Shown here: piece after piece, positions 1 through 7,804 of the stretch
How positions within the stretch are numbered: position 1 is the stretch's first letter
Layout of the letters: each line of letters begins with the position of its first letter
Assembly: GCA_964543935.1 (NCBI GenBank)
Contig: CAZJAK010000025.1
Coordinates: 1 to 33,958, forward strand
Origin: JAAYDK01 sp964543935
GTDB lineage: Bacteria; Spirochaetota; Spirochaetia; Sphaerochaetales; Sphaerochaetaceae
DNA: 33,958 nucleotides
Direction of reading: 5' to 3'
The notes under the pieces: model-generated
Told to the model about the DNA's origin: nothing
What the model saw: the letters and a program-made list of their open reading frames with translations, nothing else
Databases searched by the model: none
Made by a program: the position numbers and the translations under genes

Positions 1-1346
1 TCGAGTTGGTAGCCACAGGTCCCTTGCGGGAAACGTTGTGCGGCCAACGCGAGGTTGCCTTTGAGTACAAGAGTGTAATCACGGCGCATTTCGTCATCTG
101 CGCTACCGAACAGCAACGTGCGGGTCACGTCGGTGGTTCCGCAAGAATACTGGGCTCCCGTATCGAGAACCAGCAATCCCGACCCTTCCAACAACGACGC
201 CGACTGATCTGTCGCACTGTAATGGGCCAATGCGCCATGACCGCGATATCCTGCGATTGGAGCAAACGAGGGACCGAGATACTCATCGCTTTCGCTGCGG
301 GCCCGTTCCAGTTCATTGGCCAACGATATCTCGTTGTAGGTTTGATTGGAGGAGGCCAATCTTGCCAAGAATTTCACCAATGCAATGCCGTCCAACAGGT
401 GAGCCCTCCGCATCCCTTCCAGCTCGCTTTCGTTTTTAGCAGCTTTCAAGTCGGTGGTGATGTCGCGACCTTCCAAGACCGCCATGCCTTTTGGCAATGC
501 TTGGTGCAGCCGAACCGAAGTCTTGTCCGGCGAGAAATAAAGGCATGTGCCATCGACTGGCAAGCCGGCAAGCAACTCAAAAATGGCATCGTACGGCTTT
601 ATTTCGGCCACATCGCCGATTTTCATGGCGGTGACGGAATCGAAGCGCTCATCGCTCGCACACAACACCGCTGAATCGGGACCGACGAGGACATAGCCGA
701 GGAAGACGGGATTGTAGGCGATGTCCGAACCGCGCACGTTGAGCAACCACGCGATGTCATCCAAACTCGACAGCACAGTGTGGGTGCACCCTTTGCGACG
801 ACACTCCTGCCTGACGAGATTTAGTTTCTCGTTTGCTGTCAATCCGATGAAGTCATCGTTCATCGGAACCACCGGTGCATTCGGCATCGAGGGCCGATCG
901 GTCCAACAACGTTCGAACCAATCGTCGGTCCCCACCACGTTAAGATGGCGACCGAACAGAGCCCGTTCCACATTCCGCTTCGCGCTTACCGTCATCGTCT
1001 CGGCGTCGAACCCAATCCGACTGGCCGGGGCAAGGTTTTGTGCCAGCCATTGGACATGGTCGACGACACCGGGGGCGTCCAGCTGTTGCAACTCAAAGGG
1101 CGTACCGCTGATTTGTTGGGCCCCTTGGAGGTAATAACGGGAGTCGACCCACAACAGCGCCCGGTCCAAGGTGACCACCACGGTACCAGCCGAGCCGGTG
1201 AAACCAGAAATCCATTCCCGGGTCCGCCAACGAGGGGCGACATACTCGCTCGCATGGGGATCGGTTCCGGTGACGATCCAGGCATCGATGTGTTGTTCAC
1301 GCATGATGGCGCGCAAAGACTCCAAGCGTTCGGCTATCGTATCCAT
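1..1346 (-). CDS. pepP: Xaa-Pro aminopeptidase (aminopeptidase P, M24B), long form, C-terminus beyond left edge
   Basis: Cytosolic metallopeptidase that removes an N-terminal residue preceding proline. The reading frame is open from ATG at 1346 to the window edge (448 codons visible). The start follows a GGAGG ribosome-binding site, 4 nt away. N-terminal creatinase-type domains are visible (for example GFTGSAGTVVV and WVDSRYYLQGAQQ near residues 45-80). The catalytic pita-bread domain begins near residue 300. The first two metal ligands are visible as D395 and D406 in DTGAQYSCGTTDVTRT, with the family's 11-residue spacing. The later His and two Glu ligands lie outside the window. The first Asp falls at about residue 395 rather than about 260, which indicates the long three-domain form (about 590 residues expected). 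It starts 25 nt after lgt and is probably co-transcribed with it. Family assignment is confident; substrate preference is not visible. Confidence 0.9.
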   Translation of the reverse strand, partial: MDTIAERLESLRAIMREQHIDAWIVTGTDPHASEYVAPRWRTREWISGFTGSAGTVVVTLDRALLWVDSRYYLQGAQQISGTPFELQQLDAPGVVDHVQWLAQNLAPASRIGFDAETMTVSAKRNVERALFGRHLNVVGTDDWFERCWTDRPSMPNAPVVPMNDDFIGLTANEKLNLVRQECRRKGCTHTVLSSLDDIAWLLNVRGSDIAYNPVFLGYVLVGPDSAVLCASDERFDSVTAMKIGDVAEIKPYDAIFELLAGLPVDGTCLYFSPDKTSVRLHQALPKGMAVLEGRDITTDLKAAKNESELEGMRRAHLLDGIALVKFLARLASSNQTYNEISLANELERARSESDEYLGPSFAPIAGYRGHGALAHYSATDQSASLLEGSGLLVLDTGAQYSCGTTDVTRTLLFGSADDEMRRDYTLVLKGNLALAAQRFPQGTCGYQL

Positions 1347-1371
1347 AGTGCCTCCAAAGATTATCGGGTGA

Positions 1372-2400
1372 TCATTTTTTTCTCTTCTTGCGTTGTTTGC
1401 GGCTACTGACGGCTGCAAGACGCCGCTGCTCTGCTTCCATGGCCGAGCGGCGGGATTCTGCTTGCCGTACGCTTCTCGCACGGGTGAGCCACAACAGGAA
1501 CAAACCGGATACGATCATCGCCAGACAGAATATTTGTCCCAAAGAGATGTTGAAAACCGACTCGAACAGGGCCGTCGGCTTCGTCGACCCGCCCCATGCA
1601 AGGATGAAACCCAAGTTGGCATCGGGCTCGCGCAGATACTCGATGACGAACCTCACGGCACCATAACCGATCAAATACCAACTCAGCAGGCTGCCGGGAT
1701 GCTTCCTGCGCGGTTTGACGATGAACCACAGAACCAACCACAAAAACACCCCTTCGAACAATGCTTCGTACAATTGGGAGGGATGACGCGGTAGATTGAC
1801 CATCTCCCCGACCGCATAGGGCAAACCGATTCGATCGGCTACGGCGCGCACCCATTCCAGCGTAGTCGACTGACGGGGTGCATCGGGGAACACCATCGCC
1901 CATGGCGCAAACGAAACCCGGCCCCACAATTCTCCATTGATGAAATTGCCCAATCTTCCGAAGGTATACCCTAACGGGATGCCGGCCACCAGAGCGTCGG
2001 CGACGCTCAAGAAATCCTTGCGTTCGCGCCGGCAATAGAGCAGCACGCCGAGCACTGCTCCGACAAGCCCACCATGATAGCTCATGCCGGGCAAACCCAC
2101 GAAACGGCCGTCACGGAACGGCCAGAAGATCAACCATGGTTGGCGCCAGTAATACCAAGAACCGTCATAGACCAAAGCCGAGAACAGTCGAGCTCCCACG
2201 ATGAGGCCGGCGATGGCATAGAGGAACAGGTTCATCGCATCGTCGACGGTACCGTCGATTTCCTTGCGTTTCAGTTGGCGGACATACAAAGCGAAGGTGA
2301 TGCCGAACGCCACGATGTACATCAGGCTGTACCACCTGATGGGAAGGGCGGCGAACACATACGGGGATATCCAAGAAGGGTATTCGATGAACAGCGGCAT
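1372..2400 (-). CDS. lgt: Prolipoprotein diacylglyceryl transferase
   Basis: Inner-membrane enzyme that transfers diacylglycerol from phosphatidylglycerol to the lipobox cysteine of prolipoproteins, the first step of lipoprotein maturation. The 342-residue product has about seven hydrophobic segments. It contains the Lgt motif SYHGGLVGAVLG and the signature GRLGNFINGELWGR, which carry the conserved His, Arg, Asn and Glu. The C-terminus has an unusually basic tail of about 35 residues ending in KQRKKRKK. The frame stays open upstream to 2511, but homology begins at MPLFIEYPSW, so ATG 2400 is chosen. No Shine-Dalgarno precedes it; instead a sigma-70 promoter ends 6 nt upstream, suggesting a leaderless mRNA. 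It is divergent from the protease gene at 2502 and probably in an operon with pepP. Confidence 0.95.
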   Translation of the reverse strand: MPLFIEYPSWISPYVFAALPIRWYSLMYIVAFGITFALYVRQLKRKEIDGTVDDAMNLFLYAIAGLIVGARLFSALVYDGSWYYWRQPWLIFWPFRDGRFVGLPGMSYHGGLVGAVLGVLLYCRRERKDFLSVADALVAGIPLGYTFGRLGNFINGELWGRVSFAPWAMVFPDAPRQSTTLEWVRAVADRIGLPYAVGEMVNLPRHPSQLYEALFEGVFLWLVLWFIVKPRRKHPGSLLSWYLIGYGAVRFVIEYLREPDANLGFILAWGGSTKPTALFESVFNISLGQIFCLAMIVSGLFLLWLTRARSVRQAESRRSAMEAEQRRLAAVSSRKQRKKRKK

Positions 2401-2435
2401 GCTCTGAGTGTACGATTCAAGCGGGCCATGGTCAA
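2401..2435 (-). promoter_or_regulatory. sigma-70 promoter of lgt, predicted leaderless
   Basis: On the minus strand, TTGACC (2430-2435), a 17-nt spacer and TACACT (2407-2412) are followed by 6 nt and then the ATG at 2400. The expected transcription start coincides with the A of the start codon. No GGAG-like element is present between promoter and ATG. Confidence 0.6.
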
Positions 2436-2489
2436 CCATGCGCATATGAAGTACTCTGCCAAGTTGTGGCCTGCTGCGTTGAAATGCAG

Positions 2490-2501
2490 TATATTCATGC
2501 C
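2490..2501 (+). promoter_or_regulatory. -10 element 6 nt before the ctp start, possible leaderless promoter
   Basis: TATATT (2490-2495) is followed by 6 nt and then ATG 2502. No Shine-Dalgarno is visible. The -35 is poor: the best candidate, TTGTGG at 2464-2469, is 20 nt away. The call rests mainly on the same -10 to ATG spacing seen at other starts in this window. Confidence 0.35.
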
Positions 2502-3950
2502 ATGAAAGCAAAGAGAACCAACATCATCGTGATTGTATATTTCGCATTGATGATCTTCATCGCGCCAGCCATGGCTGCCGGAGGAGTTGACGAGCAATTG
2601 GTTTCAAGCTTGTTCTACTACCAAAGCCAACCGCAGGCCACTACGCGGACCGATGAGATTTCGGTCAACATGCGCAAGCTGGAGTTGCTCTACCGTTTGG
2701 TGGACCGCGACTTTTTGTTCGATATCGACGACAATACCGTCTACGAAGCGATGGCCAAGGCCTTGTTCACCGCTTTGGATGATCCGTACTCGGGCTATGT
2801 CGTCGCCCAAGAAGCCTCTGATTTCAGTGAGGAGACGACCGGTACCTACGGAGGTATCGGAGCCTACATCTCCAAGAATTATCTGGAATACCGGGACTTC
2901 AGCAAACCCGACACCTACATGGTGAACATCACGTCGGTCTTCCCCGGGTCTCCTGCCGAACTGGCCGGACTCAGGTCGGGAGACCTCATCTCCCACATCG
3001 ACGGCCAAGCGGTCGATGATTTGGAAGCCAACGAGGCTTCGCGGGCCCTGAAGGGTTTGCCCGACACCGTCGTGGTCCTCACGATCCAACGCGGTTCGGT
3101 CGTATTCGATGTCTCGGTCGTCCGCAAGATCGTTTCGGTGCCCACGGTGTCCAAAGCTTACATTGAAGGGAACATCGGATACCTGAGGATCACCCAATTC
3201 ACCAACTCAACTGCCGAGCAAGCCCGTGCGGTCATCGAAGAATTCTCCAAGAAGCGCTTGTCGGGCATCATCGTCGACCTAAGGGACAATCCCGGTGGAA
3301 TAGTGGATGCGGCCCTGTCGGTGGCCGACATGTTCTTATCCAACAAGCCCATCGTCCACATCCATGGAAAGAACGACACCAAAGAGAAGACCTATGTGGC
3401 CGACCAGGCGGTTTTGTTGCCGACGACCCTGCCGATGGCCTTGCTGGTGAACAAAGGCTCAGCATCGAGTTCTGAAATCTTGGCAGGTGCATTGAAAGAC
3501 AATAAACGGGCCACGTTGGTCGGAACGACGACCTATGGCAAGGGACTGATCCAACTTGTCTCCCCGTTCGATGAAGGATACTACACCCTGACGACCAGCC
3601 AGTACCGCACGCCCAACGGTAACGACATCCACAAAACGGGTATTTCCGTTGACATCGAAGTGGAGGAGGTCACCGTCTCCGATGAGGACATGGACACATA
3701 CACCGCCTTCGTCGATAGCGGGACTGTCGAGGTCTTTGTCGACGCCCATCCCGAATATTCCCAAGAAGCCATGGACTTGTTCCTCAACCAGATGCAATCG
3801 CAGACCGACCCATTGCCGTCAGAACTGTACCGGTTGCTGTTGCGCCGTGAATATTTGCAGCGGATACCCTATGACGAGCGGCCGATTGTCGATCCTGATT
3901 TCGATCCCGTCCTCAACAGAGCGATCGAATTGCTTAAAAAAGGCCGTTGA
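2502..3950 (+). CDS. C-terminal processing peptidase, S41 family, PDZ-containing, exported
   Basis: Periplasmic serine protease of the CtpA/Prc family, which trims or degrades envelope proteins from their C-termini. The 482-residue product begins with a signal peptide: basic n-region MKAKRTN, hydrophobic core, probable cleavage after AMA near residue 26. A PDZ domain follows at about 80-190 (FPGSPAELAGLRSGD), then the S41 catalytic domain. The catalytic dyad is S322 in GSASSSEILAG and K347 in TTYGKGL, 25 residues apart as in the family. Two starts are possible in this frame. ATG 2502 is preferred over GTG 2466 because it leaves a clean signal peptide. The stop overlaps the rsmE start by one base (TGATG), so the two are translationally coupled. 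The exact subfamily (CtpA, CtpB or Prc-like) cannot be settled here. Confidence 0.92.
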   Translation: MKAKRTNIIVIVYFALMIFIAPAMAAGGVDEQLVSSLFYYQSQPQATTRTDEISVNMRKLELLYRLVDRDFLFDIDDNTVYEAMAKALFTALDDPYSGYVVAQEASDFSEETTGTYGGIGAYISKNYLEYRDFSKPDTYMVNITSVFPGSPAELAGLRSGDLISHIDGQAVDDLEANEASRALKGLPDTVVVLTIQRGSVVFDVSVVRKIVSVPTVSKAYIEGNIGYLRITQFTNSTAEQARAVIEEFSKKRLSGIIVDLRDNPGGIVDAALSVADMFLSNKPIVHIHGKNDTKEKTYVADQAVLLPTTLPMALLVNKGSASSSEILAGALKDNKRATLVGTTTYGKGLIQLVSPFDEGYYTLTTSQYRTPNGNDIHKTGISVDIEVEEVTVSDEDMDTYTAFVDSGTVEVFVDAHPEYSQEAMDLFLNQMQSQTDPLPSELYRLLLRREYLQRIPYDERPIVDPDFDPVLNRAIELLKKGR

Positions 3951-4744
3951 TGCGCACCTATATATTGCCCCGTTGGTTCGCCGGTGAGCCAACGGTGCAG
4001 CTCAACGGGAAAGATTCCCATTATTTGCTTAAAGTCCTGAGGATGAAAGAGGGCGACACGTTCGCCGGCCGTGACATGCAGGGAAACGCTTGGGATCTTG
4101 TCCTTGTCTCCAAAGAACACGATGGCTGTTGCCTTGCGTGCACACCGGCCGGGGGCAGCTTCATAAGCAACCGTGAAACATTGCCGCAGTTGGCCGGCAA
4201 ACTGCCGCACATCCACCTGTACATGGGGTTGTGCAAAGGTCGCAAGTTGGAACAAATCGTCCGTCAAGCGACCGAGATCGGCACAGCCCGCATCATTTTG
4301 GTGCAGACGGCCCACTGCGTCGTCGATTTCTCCGACAAGGATGAGGCTGCATTGCTCAACCGCAAACAACGCTACGAAGCCATCGTCAAAGAGGCGCTGC
4401 AGCAGAGTGGCTCAAGCATCCCCACCTTCATCGACGACGCCAAGACCCTCGCTCAAGTGGGACCTGATTGGCACGCGCGCGGACCGGCCCTCCTGTTTCA
4501 CGAACAACCACTTGGCGGCGACTCGATCGTCGATATTTTACAGCGAGTGGAATGGAACTCGGAAATTCTCGATGTGGCTGTGGCCATTGGGCCGGAAGGC
4601 GGTTTTTCAAGCGAAGAAGTCGCCACCTTGCAAGGTCACGGATTCATCCCGGTGCACCTAGAGACAAACATCCTCCGCTCGGAGACAGCGGCTTTGTACG
4701 CATTGGCAGTGACCCAGACATTGCTCACATCCAAGACCCGTTGA
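3950..4744 (+). CDS. rsmE: 16S rRNA (uracil1498-N3)-methyltransferase
   Basis: SPOUT-class methyltransferase that methylates N3 of U1498 in 16S rRNA using S-adenosylmethionine. The product is 264 residues, normal for RsmE. An N-terminal PUA-like domain (MRTYILPRWF, then HYLLKVLRMKEGD) precedes the knotted SPOUT domain. The cofactor-binding knot is visible as VAIGPEGGFSSEE and LRSETAALYALA near the C-terminus. KGRKLEQIVRQATEIG is also typical. The start ATG 3950 overlaps the ctp stop, so expression probably depends on translation of ctp. A TTG three bases upstream is open in frame but the ATG fits the family. Confidence 0.95.
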   Translation: MRTYILPRWFAGEPTVQLNGKDSHYLLKVLRMKEGDTFAGRDMQGNAWDLVLVSKEHDGCCLACTPAGGSFISNRETLPQLAGKLPHIHLYMGLCKGRKLEQIVRQATEIGTARIILVQTAHCVVDFSDKDEAALLNRKQRYEAIVKEALQQSGSSIPTFIDDAKTLAQVGPDWHARGPALLFHEQPLGGDSIVDILQRVEWNSEILDVAVAIGPEGGFSSEEVATLQGHGFIPVHLETNILRSETAALYALAVTQTLLTSKTR

Positions 4745-4851
4745 TGCCCATGTTGCGTTTTTGAAGCATTCCCGGCAGCATTGAACCACAGTACACTGGT
4801 GGAACCCACCACAAGGCAGAAAAGCCTCATCAATGCGCAGGGAGTCGCTGC

Positions 4852-6105
4852 ATGGCGCTGTACCTTGTCACGAAAAACCTTCGCCTACGGGCGTTGATCA
4901 ACCATGACCTTGCCTTTCCCGCCCATTGCGCGATCGATACTGGCCAGCTGGACCGCTTGAGCCCAGCGATGTCCAAGGACAAGCATGCGTTATTCGTCTT
5001 GGACGCAGAATGGCCCTGCTTGGCGTTGGGGCAGCTTCTCTATTATTTGGTATCGATCGGTGCATCGGGACCAAAAATCATCATCGTCCCGCAACCAGTG
5101 GGGATGCAAGCGGCTCCGGGACTGCTGGTGCGCGAACGCCACATCGCATTCCTTGCCAAACCGGTCGAATTTGGACAACTGTTTGAAACAGCGCTCGATC
5201 TTGGAGCCCTAGCGGCCCTCGAGACGCATATGGATACCGCCGCGATCGAAGCACACCTCGATCCCGCTGAGGACCGGTTTTCCGAAGTATTGGTGGGCAA
5301 TTCCCGGGCGATGCGCGACATCAGGCGCATCATCGCCAAAATCGCCACGACCTTCAGCAAGGTCCACATCAGCGGGGAGTCGGGGACCGGCAAGGAATTG
5401 GTCGCCCGGTTGTTGCATGCAGGGTCCCACCTCGCCAAACCGATGGTGACGGTAAACTGTGCCACGCTGGCGGGGCCGTTGGGTGCGGCAGCGCTGTTCG
5501 GGCACACCCGCAATGCATTCACCGGTGCCGGTGAGGAACGGCACGGATTGGTAAGGAACGCCGATGGCGGCATCTTGTTCCTCGACGAGATCGAGTTGAT
5601 GGATGCAGCCACCCAAGGGTTGATGCTGCGCTTGCTCGATGGCGGGACGTACCGGCAACTCGGATCAGACTCACTCTCGCGGACCTCGTTCAAGTTGATC
5701 ACCGCTTCCAATGTTGCGTTGGAGCACCTCGTCGAGCAACGCTTGTTCAGGTCCGACTTCTATTACAGGATAGACCAGATGACTATCAGGATCCCTCCCC
5801 TTAGGGAGCGCATCGAGGACATCGAAGTGCTCGTGGCCCATCGCCTGAAGCAGTTGGGCGAGGACCGTCCTGTCGCGGATAAAACGATGATGGACTTGAA
5901 GCAGGCTGCTTGGCCAGGCAACGTACGGGAGTTGTTCCACGAAATCGACACGTTGCTATTATTCTCCTCCAATCATCGAGAACTGTCGCTAGACCATGTC
6001 CCAGTCTCGACTCATCTCCTCCACCGGAAACCGATTTATCTTCAGAAGGAGAGAAAAGAAACATGTCGTACGGCTTCCGAACAAACGGTCGGATACTCGT
6101 CATGA
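4852..6105 (+). CDS. sigma-54 activator-like AAA+ ATPase with degenerate receiver-like N-terminus and no HTH
   Basis: Resembles bacterial enhancer-binding proteins, which hydrolyse ATP to remodel sigma-54 RNA polymerase. Residues 1-120 look like a response-regulator fold. D51 sits in FVLDAEWP and K103 in LAKPVEFGQL, but the acidic pair normally at the first strand is missing (LYLVTKN), so ordinary phosphorylation is doubtful. Residues 143-380 form the AAA+ domain, with Walker A GESGTGKE (175-182), Walker B GGILFLDEIE (239-248) and an arginine-finger region LFRSDFYYRI. The sigma-54 contact loop reads NAFTGA (221-226) instead of GAFTGA. The last 40 residues are short and polar, with no Fis-type helix-turn-helix, as in FlgR-like activators that act from solution. 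A GGGAG site 7 nt before ATG 4852 sets the start. The target is unknown. Confidence 0.8.
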   Translation: MALYLVTKNLRLRALINHDLAFPAHCAIDTGQLDRLSPAMSKDKHALFVLDAEWPCLALGQLLYYLVSIGASGPKIIIVPQPVGMQAAPGLLVRERHIAFLAKPVEFGQLFETALDLGALAALETHMDTAAIEAHLDPAEDRFSEVLVGNSRAMRDIRRIIAKIATTFSKVHISGESGTGKELVARLLHAGSHLAKPMVTVNCATLAGPLGAAALFGHTRNAFTGAGEERHGLVRNADGGILFLDEIELMDAATQGLMLRLLDGGTYRQLGSDSLSRTSFKLITASNVALEHLVEQRLFRSDFYYRIDQMTIRIPPLRERIEDIEVLVAHRLKQLGEDRPVADKTMMDLKQAAWPGNVRELFHEIDTLLLFSSNHRELSLDHVPVSTHLLHRKPIYLQKERKETCRTASEQTVGYSS

Positions 6106-6120
6106 ACATGCCTGAAATCT

Positions 6121-6137
6121 TGTGGATAACTTGTGGA
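6121..6137 (-). repeat. 17-bp direct repeat with DnaA box, left copy
   Basis: TGTGGATAACTTGTGGA, identical to 6344-6360. On the minus strand it contains a consensus DnaA box TTATCCACA. It lies just after the stop of the sigma-54-activator-like gene. Confidence 0.8.
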
Positions 6138-6343
6138 ATACTGCTTATCTAGTTGTATCGGAGCAATATGTTTAATAGCTATCATAATTATATAAGAATT
6201 AGGCGGGAATTCAGTAACTGAACATATATCATTTACTTATAAAATAATAAATTGACAACCAAGGGGAATCGTGTCGGACAGAAGCGTTCAGAAAGGTTCT
6301 TCGTCAACCTAGGACACACTAGTGCACGAGGTGGACAACAACC

Positions 6344-6360
6344 TGTGGATAACTTGTGGA
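6344..6360 (-). repeat. 17-bp direct repeat with DnaA box, right copy
   Basis: Second exact copy of the 6121-6137 repeat, 223 bp away on the other side of the AT-rich stretch. It is flanked by the inverted repeat CACACTAGT (6315-6323) and ACTAGTGTG (6360-6368). Confidence 0.8.
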
Positions 6361-6425
6361 CTAGTGTGGGAAAAGTTGTTTCTCATGTACAGAAACGGTA
6401 TGGTAAATCATTGATTCTCTAATGG

Positions 6426-7721
6426 TTATTCACTTCGTACGATTGCAGCGCCAACCCCCATGAGCTTCTGTGCTAAGTGTTCATAACCCCGTTCGATTTG
6501 GTAGATGTTTTGGATAGTCGAAACACCATGGGCACACAAGGCTGCGATGACCAACGCCATACCGGCGCGGACATCGGGACTGGTGACCACAGCGCTCTTC
6601 AGCCGGGCGGGTCCGTTCACGACCGCCCGATGGGGGTCGCACAGGATGATGTCCGCGCCCATCCTCACGAGCCAGTCAATGAAGAACATGCGGGTCTCGT
6701 ACATTTTCTCATGGATGAGGACGGCCCCCCGCATCTGGGTGGAGGCAACGGTGATGATGCTGAGCAAGTCGGCCGGGAAACCTGGCCAAGGGGCGTCATC
6801 GATTTTCGGGGTGCCCCCGTCCAGGGCTTTGCGGATGGTCCTCCTCTGTTTGGCCGGGATCATGATCGACGAAGGTCCCGTCTCCACCCATTCGATCCCG
6901 ATCCGTTCAAAGCCCAGCCGGATCATGGGAAGGTGGCGAAGGTTAACCCCGGTGAGCTCTAACTCCCCATGGGTGGCGGCTGCCAAACCGATGAACGAAC
7001 CGACCTCCATGTAGTCCGCTCCAATGGTGAATTCACAACCACCCAAGCTGGCGACCCCTCCGATGGTCAGCAGGTTCGAACCGATTCCCGAAATACGGGC
7101 GCCCATCGAGACGAGCATGGCGCACAAGTCTTGGACATGCGGTTCACAAGCGGCATTGGCGATTACCGTTTCGCCTGGGCACAGTACGGCAGCCATGATG
7201 ACGTTCTCGGTGGCGGTGACCGAAGCCTCGTCGAGGAAGATTGTCGAGCCGGCCAACCGCTTTGCCTCCAATTCCAGCAATCCATCCGCAGAAATCCGGC
7301 AGGTGCAACCCAATGCTTGCAGGCCTAAGAAGTGGGTGTCCAACCGCCTGAATCCGATCACGTCACCCCCCGGGGGCGGCAAGATCACTTTGCTGCGGCG
7401 GGCGACCAATGGACCGGCCAACAGGATAGAAGCCCGGATGGCATCGACCAAACGGCTCGGCAACAGCTCATCATGGGACCGGTTTGCGGGTGCACTGGTG
7501 ACCGCCACCGCATGAGGTGACAAGCGTTCCACTCGCGATCCGAGATGCTCGAGCAACGACACCATGATGTGGACGTCCTCGATCTGGGGCAGGTTGTTCA
7601 AGACAACCCGCTCATCGGTCAACAGCGTGGCCGCAAGACACGGCAAAGCCGCATTTTTGTTGCCGCTGATGGCGATGGTCCCGCTCAAACTCTTTCCGCC
7701 GGTGATCGTGTATGACGCCAT
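6426..7721 (-). CDS. murA: UDP-N-acetylglucosamine 1-carboxyvinyltransferase, Cys-to-Asp active-site form
   Basis: Cytosolic enzyme that transfers enolpyruvate from PEP to UDP-GlcNAc, the first committed step of peptidoglycan synthesis. The 431-residue product has normal length and the EPSP-synthase-like double fold. GNKNAAL near residue 20 carries the conserved Lys and Asn. The flexible loop that normally reads PGGCxIG reads PGGDVIG, so the Cys115 equivalent is D120 (codon 7362-7364). Asp here is known from other bacteria, including Borrelia and mycobacteria, and gives intrinsic fosfomycin insensitivity. There is no usable Shine-Dalgarno; a near-consensus promoter ends 6 nt before ATG 7721, suggesting a leaderless message. 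It is divergent from the sugar-kinase-family gene at 7805 and convergent with the gene ending at 6105. Confidence 0.95.
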   Translation of the reverse strand: MASYTITGGKSLSGTIAISGNKNAALPCLAATLLTDERVVLNNLPQIEDVHIMVSLLEHLGSRVERLSPHAVAVTSAPANRSHDELLPSRLVDAIRASILLAGPLVARRSKVILPPPGGDVIGFRRLDTHFLGLQALGCTCRISADGLLELEAKRLAGSTIFLDEASVTATENVIMAAVLCPGETVIANAACEPHVQDLCAMLVSMGARISGIGSNLLTIGGVASLGGCEFTIGADYMEVGSFIGLAAATHGELELTGVNLRHLPMIRLGFERIGIEWVETGPSSIMIPAKQRRTIRKALDGGTPKIDDAPWPGFPADLLSIITVASTQMRGAVLIHEKMYETRMFFIDWLVRMGADIILCDPHRAVVNGPARLKSAVVTSPDVRAGMALVIAALCAHGVSTIQNIYQIERGYEHLAQKLMGVGAAIVRSE

Positions 7722-7756
7722 GGCTCCATGGTACAGTCGTTATGGCCGTTTGACAA
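7722..7756 (-). promoter_or_regulatory. sigma-70 promoter of murA, predicted leaderless
   Basis: On the minus strand, TTGTCA (7751-7756), exactly 17 nt, and TACCAT (7728-7733) are followed by GGAGCC and the ATG at 7721. The GGAG lies only 2 nt from the ATG, too close to act as a ribosome-binding site, so transcription is expected to start at or next to the start codon. Confidence 0.6.
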
Positions 7757-7790
7757 TCCAAGTTACGAGTTGTGCCGGCTTGCGAATGCG

Positions 7791-7804
7791 TATACTATGT
7801 CGGT
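7791..7804 (+). promoter_or_regulatory. -10 element 8 nt before the PfkB-family start
   Basis: TATACT (7791-7796) then 8 nt to ATG 7805, with no Shine-Dalgarno. The best -35, TTGTGC at 7770-7775, is only 15 nt upstream. The same TATACT-8-ATG arrangement with a 15-nt spacer occurs before the exporter gene at 28067. Confidence 0.4.

Larger units (their letters stand above)
6106..6425. other. AT-rich non-coding segment with DnaA-box cluster
   Basis: A 320-bp gap between two convergent genes that contains no credible ORF. It holds an exact 17-bp direct repeat TGTGGATAACTTGTGGA at 6121-6137 and 6344-6360. Each copy contains a perfect DnaA box on the minus strand (TTATCCACA, at 6121-6129 and 6344-6352) plus a second relaxed box (6132-6140 and 6355-6363). 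Further box-like sequences are GGTGGACAA (6330-6338) and TGTGGGAAA (6365-6373). Between the repeats, about 6160-6255 is strikingly AT-rich compared with the surroundings. A 9-bp inverted repeat encloses the right-hand boxes. It could be part of the origin, a DnaA-titrating or reactivating site, or an origin relic. Confidence 0.7.

Noticed and set aside
2401..2511. Upstream in-frame starts for lgt (2511, 2445, 2439)
   Set aside because: The added residues do not resemble Lgt, and they overlap the promoter elements of lgt and the divergent ctp.
4791..4810. TACACT and a small GGTGG/CCACC hairpin upstream of the sigma-54-activator-like gene
   Set aside because: No -35 at a workable distance, no T-tract after the hairpin, and no -24/-12 element; not enough for a promoter or terminator call.
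7750..7755. Consensus TTGACA on the plus strand as the -35 of the PfkB-family gene
   Set aside because: No -10 lies 16-18 nt downstream; the TATACT is 35 nt away. It is the overlap with the minus-strand TTGTCA of murA.
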